A stretch of 64,000 nucleotides of DNA, from NCBI RefSeq assembly GCF_003987315.1, contig NZ_PIPI01000007.1, positions 93,347 to 157,346 on the forward strand. The letters are read 5' to 3'. The notes beneath the pieces are model-generated. The model did not search any database and was not told where the DNA came from. It worked only from the letters and a program-made list of their open reading frames with translations. Source of the stretch: Aliidiomarina haloalkalitolerans (lineage in GTDB: Bacteria; Pseudomonadota; Gammaproteobacteria; Enterobacterales; Alteromonadaceae). Shown here piece after piece: positions 9,758 through 18,724 of this stretch (positions are counted from its first letter, which is position 1; each line of letters starts with the position of its first letter). Position numbers and translations under genes: made by a program.

Positions 9758-10423
9758 ATGCAGCGGTTTAACTCTCTTAAAAAGTGGCTTTTAGTCACAG
9801 TGTCCATGTTTGTATTGGCAGCGTGTAGCGACGCACCGACGCCGCCAGAGACACCAGCGACCGATACAGCGGCAGTCAGTTACAGTGAAGGTTCGCATTA
9901 CAGGGTATTGTCAGAGCCTGTTCAGCAAGACCAACAAGAACCATTTATTGTTGAGTACTTATGGGTGGGTTGCCCAGCCTGTCAGCGCTTCGAACCGGTG
10001 ATGCAAGGCTTCAAAGACGCGAACCCAGACGTGGCTATCGTCCGTCGTCATGGTGCGTTTAACCAACGTTGGGCCTTTGACGGTGCATTATTTCACGCCA
10101 TTCAAGAACTGACGGAGCGTGACATTGCAACCGAAATGTTAGCGTTTTATGCCAGTCAGAATAATCAGTTACCGGACTTGGACCAGCTTACCGGCTTTAT
10201 TTCGCGTTTAGGGCTCGACCCGAACGACGTGTTTGCGAAGGCGGACTCGGACGAAATCGAACAGATTTTGCGTCAAACACTGACGGAAATGAGTAGCAAT
10301 GAGATTAATGGCGTACCCTCGGTGGTGATCAATGGTCGCTACTTACTGGCGACGCCCATGCCGAGTGATATTCGCAGCCAAGAAGACTTAAACGACTTAA
10401 TTACGCATTTGTTGAGTCTTTAA
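9758..10423 (+). CDS. DsbA-like thiol:disulfide oxidoreductase lipoprotein
   Basis: This periplasmic thioredoxin-fold protein is predicted to catalyse disulfide exchange. The ATG at 9758 is preceded by AAAAAGGAAA; the reading frame is open further upstream but without a ribosome site. A signal peptide ends in a LAAC lipobox, so the mature protein is a lipoprotein, unlike soluble E. coli DsbA. The redox centre is C-P-A-C (in VGCPACQRFEP) and the cis-proline region reads NGVPSVVING. At 221 residues it has DsbA length. No DsbB-like gene is near. Downstream is a terminator that also contains an NtrC-like palindrome. Confidence 0.88.
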   Translation: MQRFNSLKKWLLVTVSMFVLAACSDAPTPPETPATDTAAVSYSEGSHYRVLSEPVQQDQQEPFIVEYLWVGCPACQRFEPVMQGFKDANPDVAIVRRHGAFNQRWAFDGALFHAIQELTERDIATEMLAFYASQNNQLPDLDQLTGFISRLGLDPNDVFAKADSDEIEQILRQTLTEMSSNEINGVPSVVINGRYLLATPMPSDIRSQEDLNDLITHLLSL

Positions 10424-10441
10424 CGCATACAGTTCATAGCA

Positions 10442-10470
10442 AAATAACGCACCATAATGGTGCGTTATTT
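10442..10470 (+). terminator. Terminator overlapping an NtrC-site consensus
   Basis: A 13-bp perfect stem (AAATAACGCACCA / TGGTGCGTTATTT) ends in a T-run and should terminate the DsbA-like transcript. Its core at 10449-10463 is GCAC-N5-TGGTGC, which fits the NtrC operator consensus exactly. It may act as both. Confidence 0.8.
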
Positions 10471-10479
10471 GTTTCTCTC

Positions 10480-10494
10480 GCACTATAATGGTGC
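10480..10494 (+). promoter_or_regulatory. NtrC binding site upstream of glnA
   Basis: GCAC-TATAA-TGGTGC matches the NtrC consensus GCAC-N5-TGGTGC. It is centred 31 bp (three helical turns) from the palindrome at 10449-10463, and both lie upstream of a sigma-54 promoter. This is the geometry expected of an NtrC enhancer. Confidence 0.8.
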
Positions 10495-10534
10495 AAAGGG
10501 ACGCATTTCCAACGTGGTGACGCGCATTAGAAGC

Positions 10535-10549
10535 TAGCACCCCCGTTGC
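10535..10549 (+). promoter_or_regulatory. Sigma-54 (RpoN) promoter of glnA
   Basis: TAGCACC-N4-TTGC fits the -24/-12 consensus TGGCACG-N4-TTGC with correct spacing and two differences in the -24 element. The inferred transcription start near 10560 leaves about 135 nt of leader before glnA. The NtrC sites then lie roughly at -73 and -104. Confidence 0.75.
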
Positions 10550-10694
10550 CTTGTTTAAAATAACAAATAAAAACAGTGACTTATGTATTGTGGCATGGGC
10601 TTTGCTAAATCCTTACCAGCAAAATCAAAATTCTGCGCCAGACTTTAACCCTGACGCAATTAGATTAAGACCGACAGCTACCGTGGAGGCACAC

Positions 10695-12104
10695 ATGTCG
10701 ATTCAGGCAATTATGGAACTTATCGAAGAGAATGAAGTTCGTTTTATCGATTTACGCTTTACCGATACCAAAGGTAAAGAGCAGCACGTGACCATTCCTG
10801 TGTCACAAATCGATGAAGACTTTTTCGAAGACGGCAAAATGTTCGATGGCTCATCGATTGCTGGCTGGAAAGGTATTAATGAATCGGACATGGTGTTACA
10901 GCCTGATTTAGAAACAGCAGTCATGGACCCGTTCTCTGAAATCCCGACTTTGATTATCCGTTGCTCAATTCTCGAGCCAGACTCGCGCATGGGCTACGAC
11001 CGCGACCCGCGTTCAATCGCACAACGTGCCGAAGAGTACTTGGTTTCAACCGGTTTGGCGGACACCGCTTTAATCGGACCAGAGCCAGAGTTCTTCATGT
11101 TTGATGACGTCCGTTTCCATACGGATATGAGCGGCTCGTTCTATAAAATCGATGATATCGAAGCGAAATGGAACTCAGGTAAGAGCTATGAAGGTGGTAA
11201 CAAAGGTCACCGTCCTGGCGTAAAAGGCGGCTACTTCCCAGTCCCACCGGTCGACTCATCACACGACATCCGTAGTGAAATGTGTGAAATCATGGAAGAC
11301 ATGGGCTTAGTGGTAGAAGCGCATCACCACGAAGTTGCGACCGCAGGTCAGAACGAAGTTGCATGTAAATACAACACGTTAACCAAAAAAGCTGACGAAA
11401 TTCAGATTTTCAAATATGTTGTGCACAACGTTGCCCACGCCTACGGCAAAACCGCAACCTTCATGCCGAAGCCACTGGTTGGCGACAACGGTTCAGGTAT
11501 GCACGTACACATGAGCTTGGCTAAAGACGGTAAAAACCTATTTGCTGGTGACAAGTACGGTGGATTATCTGAAACCGCATTGTATTTCATCGGCGGTATT
11601 ATCAAGCACGCTCGCGCACTGAACGCGTTCACTAACCCAGGTACGAACTCGTACAAGCGTTTAGTCCCAGGCTTTGAAGCGCCGGTCATGTTGGCTTACT
11701 CAGCACGTAACCGCTCAGCGTCGATTCGGATTCCTTTGGTATCCAACCCGAAAGGTCGCCGGATTGAAGCTCGCTTCCCTGATCCATTGGCGAACCCATA
11801 CTTAGCCTTTACCGCATTGTTAATGGCTGGTTTGGACGGTATCCAGAACAAGATCCACCCTGGCGATGCCATGGACAAAGACTTGTATGACTTGCCAGCG
11901 GAAGAAGCAAAAGAGATTCCAACGGTTGCAAGTTCACTAGAAATGGCACTAGACGCCCTTGAGCAAGACAATGACTTCCTCACAGTTGGCGGTGTCATGA
12001 GTCCAGACATGATCGACGCGTACGTGAAATTAAAGCGCAAAGAAGTTGAGCGTTTAGCGATGACCGTACACCCAATTGAGTTCGACATGTACTACTCAAG
12101 CTAA
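10695..12104 (+). CDS. glnA: Glutamine synthetase, type I
   Basis: It makes glutamine from glutamate, ammonia and ATP, the main ammonium-assimilation step, as a cytoplasmic dodecamer. The ATG at 10695 follows GTGGAGG at 10683-10689 and begins [13 protein letters not shown]; the open frame upstream lies in the leader. The 469 residues match GSI-beta length. Seen are the beta-grasp N-terminus, the [11 protein letters not shown] loop, metal-binding EPEFF, the [13 protein letters not shown] region and NRSASIRIP. The adenylylation site [10 protein letters not shown] is present, so GlnE control is expected. A sigma-54 promoter with NtrC sites precedes it and a terminator follows, with glnL-glnG downstream. 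Confidence 0.98.
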   Translation: MSIQAIMELIEENEVRFIDLRFTDTKGKEQHVTIPVSQIDEDFFEDGKMFDGSSIAGWKGINESDMVLQPDLETAVMDPFSEIPTLIIRCSILEPDSRMGYDRDPRSIAQRAEEYLVSTGLADTALIGPEPEFFMFDDVRFHTDMSGSFYKIDDIEAKWNSGKSYEGGNKGHRPGVKGGYFPVPPVDSSHDIRSEMCEIMEDMGLVVEAHHHEVATAGQNEVACKYNTLTKKADEIQIFKYVVHNVAHAYGKTATFMPKPLVGDNGSGMHVHMSLAKDGKNLFAGDKYGGLSETALYFIGGIIKHARALNAFTNPGTNSYKRLVPGFEAPVMLAYSARNRSASIRIPLVSNPKGRRIEARFPDPLANPYLAFTALLMAGLDGIQNKIHPGDAMDKDLYDLPAEEAKEIPTVASSLEMALDALEQDNDFLTVGGVMSPDMIDAYVKLKRKEVERLAMTVHPIEFDMYYSS

Positions 12105-12111
12105 TTGAGAC

Positions 12112-12147
12112 AAAGGGCTCGGTGGTTTAACTGCCGAGCCCTTTTTT
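12112..12147 (+). terminator. Terminator between glnA and glnL
   Basis: GGGCTCGG (12115-12122) pairs with CCGAGCCC (12134-12141) and is followed by six T residues. It probably limits read-through from glnA into glnL-glnG. Confidence 0.88.
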
Positions 12148-12177
12148 GATCCTAGCGACCGACGCTTGGATTGCGAA

Positions 12178-12196
12178 TTGCACCAATTTGGTGCAA
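12178..12196 (+). promoter_or_regulatory. NtrC palindrome upstream of glnL
   Basis: TTGCACCAA-T-TTGGTGCAA is a perfect 9-1-9 palindrome containing GCAC-N5-TGGTGC. It lies 38 bp before the glnL start, where bound NtrC would repress or modulate a local promoter, as NtrC does at glnLp in E. coli. Confidence 0.8.
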
Positions 12197-12233
12197 ACTG
12201 CCTACCCAAGCACTGTGTAGGTGAGGAAAAGCA

Positions 12234-13343
12234 ATGACCGTCTCGCACACCGCAACACTGACTACAGAATTTACAACCGCATTAGCCGATCAACTGGTGA
12301 CGGCGATTCTCGTGCTCGACGGTCAACTGAAAGTACATTATGCCAATGCCGCAGCCGATGCGATTTTCGCTGCCAGCGCAAGACGCCTTGAAGCCACACC
12401 GCTTGACAGCCACTTGCGTTACAGCAGTTTTGACTTGTCGTTACTGAGTGGCGTCCTGCAGTCGCAACAAACGATTTCCGACAGTGACGTGACTTGGGTA
12501 TTCCATGACGGCAAAGCCATGAATGTGGAATTGACCGCGTCAGTTGCCGAAGTGCCCGGCTTAGGCCTCACCATTCTGCTCGAGATGCGCCAAATTGATT
12601 TAATTCGGCGGATTAACCAAGAGCAAACCCAGCAACATCAGCTAGCGGCTGCCCAGCAGTTGGTACGCGGTTTAGCGCACGAAATTAAAAACCCATTGGG
12701 TGGACTGCGCGGTGCAGCGCAATTACTCGATGCGCAGTTGCCAGATAACCAACGCGAGTTTACCCAGCTGATTATGGCGCAGGCCGACCGCTTGCGTAAC
12801 CTAGTTGACCGCCTATTAGGACCGAACCGCCCAAGCCAACGGCGTTGGGTCAATATTCATGAAGTTCTCACCCGCGTCCTCGACCTAATTCAATTAGAGT
12901 GTCCGCCACAAGTTACCGTACGCAAAGACTACGACCCCAGTATTCCGGCGATTTGGGTCAGCCCCGAGCAGGTCGAACAGGTGCTCCTGAATTTAGTCAA
13001 AAATGGGCTCGAAGCGATTGGCGAGCAAGGCACCATTGTGGTGCGCACGCGCATTAGTCACCAAGAAACGATTTATGGCACCCGCTATCGTCAGTGTTTG
13101 CTGATTACTGTGCAAGACGACGGGCCCGGCGTGCCAAGTGAGCTGCGCGATACCTTGTTCTATCCGTTAGTGAGCGGGCGTGAAAACGGCTCTGGCTTGG
13201 GCTTATCGATTGCGCAGTCACTGGTGCACCAGCACGCTGGTAAAATCGAACTCAACAGTCGGCCACAATGTACCGAATTCACTGTGTACTTGCCGTACCA
13301 ACAGCCACCCAGCCAAGGTTCGGAAGAGGAGATTGAGCCATGA
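12234..13343 (+). CDS. glnL: Nitrogen sensor kinase NtrB (GlnL)
   Basis: This is the cytoplasmic histidine kinase/phosphatase that sets NtrC phosphorylation in response to PII. A PAS domain spans residues about 15-120 and no membrane segment is present, as in other NtrB proteins. The phospho-acceptor His149 lies in LAHEIKNPLGG. The HATPase region has NLVKNGLEAI (N box), DDGPGVP (G1) and GSGLGLSIAQ (G2). The protein is 369 residues, near the normal 350-360. GAGG before the ATG gives a good ribosome site. The stop overlaps glnG by four bases. An NtrC palindrome sits directly upstream. Confidence 0.96.
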   Translation: MTVSHTATLTTEFTTALADQLVTAILVLDGQLKVHYANAAADAIFAASARRLEATPLDSHLRYSSFDLSLLSGVLQSQQTISDSDVTWVFHDGKAMNVELTASVAEVPGLGLTILLEMRQIDLIRRINQEQTQQHQLAAAQQLVRGLAHEIKNPLGGLRGAAQLLDAQLPDNQREFTQLIMAQADRLRNLVDRLLGPNRPSQRRWVNIHEVLTRVLDLIQLECPPQVTVRKDYDPSIPAIWVSPEQVEQVLLNLVKNGLEAIGEQGTIVVRTRISHQETIYGTRYRQCLLITVQDDGPGVPSELRDTLFYPLVSGRENGSGLGLSIAQSLVHQHAGKIELNSRPQCTEFTVYLPYQQPPSQGSEEEIEP

Positions 13344-14812
13344 GTGCGTATCAGGTTTGGATTCTCGACGACGACAGCTCAATTCGTTGGGTGCTTGAGC
13401 GTGCATTCACCGCCGACGCCGGTTGGCAGCCGCGCTTATTTGCTGAACCAGAAGCCTTGTTGACGGCGATGACCGAAGTCAGTGCGAGCAAGCAGGCAAC
13501 CCCGGATTTAGTGATTACCGATGTGAAAATGCCGGGCCTGAACGGCATGGAAGTCCTGCGCCAGTTGCAACAACAATGGCCAGATTTGCCGGTGATAGTG
13601 ATGACCGCACACTCGGACTTAGACAGCGCAGTCAAAGCCTTTAAAGGCGGTGCTTTTGAATACTTGCCCAAGCCTTTTGACCTGCACGAAATGCTCGCGG
13701 TGGCGAGCCGAGCGGTGAAAGCGCGGGAGCAGGAGCAGCAAGTCAGCGTTGGCGACAATGCAGCAGAAACGCAACAAGAAACCGGCATTGTTGGTGACTC
13801 GCCGGCAATGCAAGAGGTGTTTCGGGCCATTGGACGCTTGTCGCGTTCGAGTGTCACCGTGCTCTTAACCGGTGAAACCGGTACCGGTAAAGAGCTGGTC
13901 GCCCGCGCCCTACATGACCATAGCCCGCGTGCCGAGAAGCCGTTTGTGGCGTTAAATATGGCCGCTATTCCAAGTGAGCTGATAGAGTCCGAGCTTTTTG
14001 GGCACGAGAAAGGTGCGTTTACCGGCGCTCAATCACGGCGCCCGGGGCGTTTCCAGCAAGCCGATGGCGGCACCCTGTTTCTCGATGAAATTGGTGACAT
14101 GCCTTTAGCGGTGCAAACACGTTTGCTGCGCGCGCTCGCAGAAGGACAGTTTTATCCGGTGGGTAGCCATCAATTGGTGACCGTTGATGTGCGGGTTATC
14201 GCCGCCACCCACATTGATTTGCGCAAGGCCATAAGCGATGGTGATTTTCGTGAAGACCTTTACCATCGCTTAAACGTGATTCACTTGCAGCTACCGAGTT
14301 TAGCGCAGCGACGAAGCGATATTCCGGCGTTAACGGAACATTTTTTAGCGCGCGCGGCCGAAGAATTACAGATGCCGGTAAAGCGTTTGAGCAAAAACGC
14401 CATGGCGACCATGACGGCCGCTGAATGGCCCGGTAACGTTCGCCAGCTCGAGAACGCTTGCCGCTGGATCACTGTGATGGCCAGTGGCGACTTGGTTGAT
14501 GTAGATGAGTTACCGCAGTTAACTCGCAGCCCAAGTGACGGGACTAGCGACGCGACTGGCGTTGGTTTGCAAACCGTAAGTAGCAGCGACTGGCAAACAG
14601 CCTTACGATTGGCGATTCGCGACGCATTGGCCGGCACAAATAATCAAGACTATCCTAATGGGTGGTCGAGCTTGAGCGAAAGCATTGAACGCATAGCTAT
14701 CGAAGAGGCGCTCGCAGCGACCGGTGGACACAGACAGCAAGCCGCAGAACGACTCGGTTGGGGGCGCAATACCCTGACTCGGAAAGCCAGTCGTCTGGGG
14801 TTGAACAAGTAG
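13340..14812 (+). CDS. glnG: Nitrogen regulator NtrC (GlnG), sigma-54 activator
   Basis: This enhancer-binding response regulator activates glnA and other nitrogen genes with RpoN. The receiver domain covers residues about 1-120 with phospho-acceptor Asp61 (TDVKMPG), slightly shifted from Asp54 of E. coli by a longer loop. The AAA+ domain has Walker A GETGTGKE (178-185), the sigma-54-contacting GAFTGA (225-230) and GGTLFLDEIGDMP. A Fis-type helix-turn-helix ends the protein (GGHRQQAAERLGWGRNTLTRK). At 490 residues it is of usual length. It is translationally coupled to glnL. Confidence 0.97.
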   Translation: MSAYQVWILDDDSSIRWVLERAFTADAGWQPRLFAEPEALLTAMTEVSASKQATPDLVITDVKMPGLNGMEVLRQLQQQWPDLPVIVMTAHSDLDSAVKAFKGGAFEYLPKPFDLHEMLAVASRAVKAREQEQQVSVGDNAAETQQETGIVGDSPAMQEVFRAIGRLSRSSVTVLLTGETGTGKELVARALHDHSPRAEKPFVALNMAAIPSELIESELFGHEKGAFTGAQSRRPGRFQQADGGTLFLDEIGDMPLAVQTRLLRALAEGQFYPVGSHQLVTVDVRVIAATHIDLRKAISDGDFREDLYHRLNVIHLQLPSLAQRRSDIPALTEHFLARAAEELQMPVKRLSKNAMATMTAAEWPGNVRQLENACRWITVMASGDLVDVDELPQLTRSPSDGTSDATGVGLQTVSSSDWQTALRLAIRDALAGTNNQDYPNGWSSLSESIERIAIEEALAATGGHRQQAAERLGWGRNTLTRKASRLGLNK

Positions 14813-14824
14813 CGATTTACGTTT

Positions 14825-14840
14825 GTAAAGAAGGCGAAAA
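14825..14840 (+). promoter_or_regulatory. Possible CpxR autoregulatory box
   Basis: GTAAA-N6-GAAAA lies 65-80 bp before cpxR, and a further GTAAA is at 14858-14862. The arrangement resembles the tandem GTAAA motif bound by CpxR, with one half-site degenerate. It fits the autoregulation known for cpxRA but is weak alone. Confidence 0.35.
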
Positions 14841-14904
14841 GTCACTCGCATGGAAATGTAAAGACGCTAGATTGCTAGTATTGAAACTAAAAAGGATACG
14901 ACCC

Positions 14905-15600
14905 GTGGTACATATCTTGTTAATCGATGACGATGTTGATTTAGGTAACATGCTAACTGACGTGTTTGCTCGTGAGGGAATTAAAATCACTCACGTAGAG
15001 GACGGCAAAGCCGGTTTAGCCAAGGCGACGAGTGACCCATTCGCGCTTATTTTACTTGATATTATGTTGCCAGAGATTGATGGTTTACAGGTTCTCAAGC
15101 AACTGCGCCAAAGTGGGGTCGAGACGCCGGTATTGATGCTAACGGCACGTGGTGACGACGTTGATCGCGTGGTTGGTCTTGAGCTCGGTGCCGATGATTA
15201 CTTGCCGAAGCCGTTTTATCCGCGGGAACTGATTGCACGCGTCAAAGCATTGCTGCGCCGGAGTAAAAACCAAGACTCGAAACCTGTGGTGGAAATGTTA
15301 CGTTTTGCCGGTTTTGAGCTCGATACGACCAATGCCAATGCAAGTTGTGATGGCGAAGCCTTAGTGTTAACACCGACCGAATATGAAGTGCTGCGCCAGC
15401 TGGTGATGCACCATGGGCAACTGGTGACCAAAGAGATGTTGTCAGCGCAAGTGCTGGGTCGTCAGCTTGGCCCATTCGACCGTTCGCTCGACGTCCACAT
15501 TAGTAATATCCGCAAAAAACTACCAACGCATCCGGATCGGATTCAAACCGTGCGCGGTCGTGGTTACCGCGTGATGGAACCAGAGCTACTGGAAACCTAA
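14905..15600 (+). CDS. cpxR: Envelope-stress response regulator CpxR
   Basis: This OmpR/PhoB-type transcription factor controls envelope protein-folding stress genes. The start is the GTG at 14905 with AAAGGA eight bases upstream; the open frame back to 14758 overlaps glnG and lacks a start signal. The receiver domain carries Asp52 in LLDIMLPE and the lysine of YLPKPF. Stretches such as LTARG-DDVDRVVGLELGAD and PFDRSLDVHISNIRKKLP are close to E. coli CpxR. A winged-helix domain ends in RGRGYRVM. It is 231 residues long. The stop lies three bases before cpxA, forming an operon. Confidence 0.92.
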   Translation: MVHILLIDDDVDLGNMLTDVFAREGIKITHVEDGKAGLAKATSDPFALILLDIMLPEIDGLQVLKQLRQSGVETPVLMLTARGDDVDRVVGLELGADDYLPKPFYPRELIARVKALLRRSKNQDSKPVVEMLRFAGFELDTTNANASCDGEALVLTPTEYEVLRQLVMHHGQLVTKEMLSAQVLGRQLGPFDRSLDVHISNIRKKLPTHPDRIQTVRGRGYRVMEPELLET

Positions 15601-15603
15601 ATC

Positions 15604-16968
15604 ATGGTTGAACGCCGTACCCGTTGGTATCAGTCGCTGACATTTCGACTGCTGACGATATTTTGGTTACTGATTCTACTGACAGCGGCGGCGGCGTTTT
15701 CAGTCATTTTGTATTTAGCGCGTCCACCGGGGTCAGAGCCCATGAGCGAAGAATTCAATCGCTCGCTGGCTCCAATTCTTACCCATCCTTCCAGTGCCGG
15801 CTTGTTGCAACCTGGCCGCTTGCTCGTTGGCCAATACCGTTTGATTGCCGTTGAGCGCGAGCAGTGGGAATTTACCCCAGGCTTGTCTCAGCGCGAAATT
15901 GCCGCTGCGGTGCAAGTGTATTCTCATGCGGAACCAGTACAACTTGTAGTGGGCGACAGCGTGTATGCAGGACCTTTAGACAGTAATGAAGGTGCGGTTG
16001 TGGTCAGCCGACCGGCGACCGCTAGCGAATTGGCAGCGGTGCAAGAAAGCCAAGCCGATCGTGATTTCTTGCCACGTTTGTTGCTGCTGTCGGCGATTGC
16101 ATCGTTTATTGGCGCCTTAATTTTAGGTTGGTGGTTTGTACGGCCACTGAAACAATTGCGCAATGCGACAAGACAAGTCGCAGCGGGTGTGGCTGAGCCG
16201 AACTTGAAGCGCTTACCGCGGCGGCGAGACGAACTAGGTGAACTTGCCCGCACGCTGCAGCGCACTGCATTAGACTTAGCCACCTCGCGGGACGCCCAAC
16301 GGCGGTTACTCAGCGATGTCTCCCACGAGCTGCGCTCCCCGGTAGGTCGCTTGCAAGTGGCGCTCGACTTGCTAGAAACCCCAGAGCTTCGGCAGAACCG
16401 TAACTACAAGCAGTTGCATAAAGACATTTATCGACTCGGCATGATTATCGACTCGATTCTCTGGCTGTCGCGCCTTGAGAATGGCCTTGAGAAATTGGTG
16501 AAAGACCAAGTGGATGTGCAGGCTTTGTTGCGCGAGCTGAAAGACGACCTCGACTATTTCTACATTGCTCAGCTGGGTGAAGAAGGCTGGCGTGGACGCA
16601 TTGAATTGCCAAGCGGCCAGCTCGAGCCCGTGGCTACAGACCCAGTGCTGTTGCGCATGATAGTTGAGAACCTAGTGCGTAACGCGTTCCAGTACGGCCC
16701 GCTCGATGGTGTTGTCACCATTCACGCATTCGCCGATAAAGAGACCTTTACGCTGCAAATTCGTGACCAAGGCCCAGGCGCGCCAGAAGAAAAACTCGCC
16801 AAACTATTTGAACCGTTTTATCGCGGTGACCCGTCGCGGCATCATGGTGCCGGCGTTGGTTTAGGTTTGGCGCTTTGCCAGCGTGCTGTGGCAATCCTTG
16901 GTGGCCAAATTCATGCCCGCAACCACCCCGATGGTGGCCTTGAGGTCAGCGTCGAGTTCCCCCGCTAG
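15604..16968 (+). CDS. cpxA: Envelope-stress sensor kinase CpxA
   Basis: This inner-membrane sensor kinase has 454 residues. The first helix is at about 12-35 (LLTIFWLLILLTAAAAF), a periplasmic domain follows to about 158, and the second helix is at about 160-180. A HAMP linker leads to the H box LLSDVSHELRSPVGRLQ, with N box VENLVRNAFQYG, G1 DQGPGAP and G2 GAGVGLGLALCQ. Identity as CpxA rests on pairing with CpxR and on the H-box and HAMP sequence. No cpxP gene is seen nearby, which is common outside enterics. A 47-bp palindrome follows 34 bp past the stop. Confidence 0.88.
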   Translation: MVERRTRWYQSLTFRLLTIFWLLILLTAAAAFSVILYLARPPGSEPMSEEFNRSLAPILTHPSSAGLLQPGRLLVGQYRLIAVEREQWEFTPGLSQREIAAAVQVYSHAEPVQLVVGDSVYAGPLDSNEGAVVVSRPATASELAAVQESQADRDFLPRLLLLSAIASFIGALILGWWFVRPLKQLRNATRQVAAGVAEPNLKRLPRRRDELGELARTLQRTALDLATSRDAQRRLLSDVSHELRSPVGRLQVALDLLETPELRQNRNYKQLHKDIYRLGMIIDSILWLSRLENGLEKLVKDQVDVQALLRELKDDLDYFYIAQLGEEGWRGRIELPSGQLEPVATDPVLLRMIVENLVRNAFQYGPLDGVVTIHAFADKETFTLQIRDQGPGAPEEKLAKLFEPFYRGDPSRHHGAGVGLGLALCQRAVAILGGQIHARNHPDGGLEVSVEFPR

Positions 16969-17002
16969 GCCGCTTGCTAACTCACCCCAATCACGTACAA
17001 TT

Positions 17003-17049
17003 CATTAGGAACCGTAGCTGGAATGGCATTCCAGCTACGGTCCCTAATG
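17003..17049. repeat. 47-bp palindromic repeat, copy 2
   Basis: This is the same 23-1-23 palindrome as at 417-463, differing at two positions (one in each arm) and keeping one unpaired position. It lies between cpxA and the hydrolase gene. Its right part overlaps a spurious upstream ATG of the hydrolase frame. Confidence 0.85.
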
Positions 17050-17073
17050 GTTGTCGCAACGAGTGGAGGCGGT

Positions 17074-18114
17074 ATGTTGCAGGGGTTTGCACACGAGTCA
17101 TTAGCACAAAACGTATTGTCGGTCCGGCCGAAGGATACGGATTCTGAGTGGTCGCAATGGGCGGCTCAAGAACTTACGAAGTTCTATCGCAGCATTGAAC
17201 ACAGAGAATTTACCAGCCGCGACGGCAAGGAAATTCATTACGGTTTGTGTAGACCTGAAAACCCTCGAGGCTGGGTCGTGATTTCGCCAGGCCGCGTCGA
17301 GTCGTATATTAAATACCAAGAAGTTGCCCTCGAATTTGTTGCCGAAGGCTATGCGGTTGCGATGATCGACCACCGTGGTCAAGGCCATTCCGCTCGTCTC
17401 ACAGCCAATCAGCAGCAGGGTCATGTCGGCCGTTTTCTCGACTATGCCGAAGACTTCGCCGAGTGGTTAGCGCTGTTAAAAGCTGAATTTGCTGACAAGC
17501 CCGTTTATTTGCTTGCCCATTCCATGGGTGGCGCAATTAGTATGACCTACCTGCAACAAGTTGCCGGCCGCCATGGCTACCCACCGTCACCTTTCCAAAA
17601 AGCTGCATTAAGTGCGCCCATGATGGGAATTAACACTGCCCCTTGGCCGCTGTGGTTGGCAAAACCGATGACGCGTTCGTTAGCAGCGTTAAATCAGTTT
17701 TTGTCGCCGAAACGACATTGGTATGCTCCGGGTACCGGTGATTATCAGAAAGAAGCCTTTGCGGTAAATCGTTTAACGCACAGTGAAGCCCGCTACGACT
17801 GGTTTTCGCAAATGTACCAAGACTTGCCCGCGATTAAAGTGGGTGGGCCGACGAATCATTGGGTTGCAGAAGGTGTACAAGCTGCGGAGCAGGTGGTGCA
17901 ACTCGCTGAGCGAGTGGATATTCCGGTGCTGCTGTTGCAAGGTGATCAGGACATTATTGTGGCGGCAGAACCACAGCAACGTTTTGTCGACAAATTAGCG
18001 CACCCGGCTAGCCGCTTAGAACCCATTGCCGGGGCGAAGCACGAAATTCTGATGGAAACCGATGCTATTCGGACGCCTGCTTTCACACTGATTCAGCGCT
18101 TTTTTAGTAGCTAG
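17074..18114 (+). CDS. Alpha/beta hydrolase, lysophospholipase (PldB) type
   Basis: This is a serine hydrolase probably acting on lysophospholipids or monoacylglycerols. The ATG at 17074 has GGAGG at 17065-17069; the in-frame ATG at 17023 lies inside the palindromic repeat and is rejected. Family features are the HG-region-like VVISPGRVESYIKYQE, DHRGQGHS, the nucleophile elbow LLAHSMGGAIS, the acid region GDQDIIV and the histidine of GAKHEIL. The triad therefore looks intact. It has 346 residues and no signal peptide. Its 3' end faces the trmL remnant with a one-base gap. Confidence 0.85.
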   Translation: MLQGFAHESLAQNVLSVRPKDTDSEWSQWAAQELTKFYRSIEHREFTSRDGKEIHYGLCRPENPRGWVVISPGRVESYIKYQEVALEFVAEGYAVAMIDHRGQGHSARLTANQQQGHVGRFLDYAEDFAEWLALLKAEFADKPVYLLAHSMGGAISMTYLQQVAGRHGYPPSPFQKAALSAPMMGINTAPWPLWLAKPMTRSLAALNQFLSPKRHWYAPGTGDYQKEAFAVNRLTHSEARYDWFSQMYQDLPAIKVGGPTNHWVAEGVQAAEQVVQLAERVDIPVLLLQGDQDIIVAAEPQQRFVDKLAHPASRLEPIAGAKHEILMETDAIRTPAFTLIQRFFSS

Positions 18115-18115
18115 C

Positions 18116-18540
18116 CTAGAGGCCGCCAGCAAAGCCCTGTTGGCGCCAAGCTTCGTAACTTAAAATCGCTACCGAGTTGGATAAATTCAGCGACCGGTTA
18201 TTTGGCATCATGGGTAAACGTAAGCGCTGCTCCGGTGCGATTTGCGCCATCACATCGACAGGCAAACCGCTGGTTTCCGAACCAAACAACAACACGTCAC
18301 CCGGCTGAAAGGTCACATCGGTATAGTTGCGGGTACCTTTGGTGGTGATTGCGTAAATGGTGTGACCAGCAAACTTTTCGGCAAACGCAGCAAAGTCAGG
18401 ATAACGCTCCACACGACTCAAGTCATGATAGTCGAGCCCCGCACGACGCAGCTTCTTTTCTTCAAAATCAAACCCTAACGGCTCAATTAAATGCAAGGTA
18501 CAACCGTTATTAGCGGCAAGGCGGATGACGTTCATCCTTA
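18116..18540 (-). pseudogene. trmL: trmL remnant, 5' end lost
   Basis: From [10 protein letters not shown] onward this matches the SPOUT-class tRNA 2'-O-methyltransferase TrmL to its end ([23 protein letters not shown]). The first 17 or so residues, present in the neighbouring copy as [16 protein letters not shown], are replaced by unrelated sequence right of 18540. The frame stays open to 18610 and an ATG with GTAAGG before it sits exactly at the break, so a truncated product is possible. The missing strand is part of the trefoil-knot fold, so activity is doubtful. By eye about three quarters of residues match the intact copy at 18725. This is probably the resident gene, interrupted by acquired DNA. 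Confidence 0.85.
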
Positions 18541-18561
18541 CTTCCACCAGCGGTATGTACT

Positions 18562-18656
18562 TTTTGTTAGCCCAGATTACCAAAACAGCTCTCCACGCCT
18601 TTGAAATCAAGTATTACAAACACAATACATTAGCTAACAAAATGGGGCTAACAAAA
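18562..18656. repeat. 12-bp inverted repeat next to the trmL break
   Basis: TTTTGTTAGCCC (18562-18573) and GGGCTAACAAAA (18645-18656) are perfect inverted copies 71 bp apart. The same GGGGCTAACAAAA recurs in direct orientation at 24772-24784. These may mark the junctions of the acquired segment. The paired ends loosely recall recombination half-sites, but do not fit the attC consensus. Confidence 0.5.
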
Positions 18657-18724
18657 TTTTGGCGTGGTCGTGACGCCCGCATGTCGCTAAAATCACATTA
18701 TATAAAGAATGGAGTAGATTATTA

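Noticed and set aside
10551..10694. 48-residue N-terminal extension of glutamine synthetase
   Set aside because: It overlaps the inferred transcription start region; the ATG at 10695 has a strong ribosome site and gives the normal N-terminus.
17023..17073. Upstream ATG for the hydrolase
   Set aside because: It lies within the 47-bp palindrome and lacks a ribosome site; the ATG at 17074 has GGAGG.
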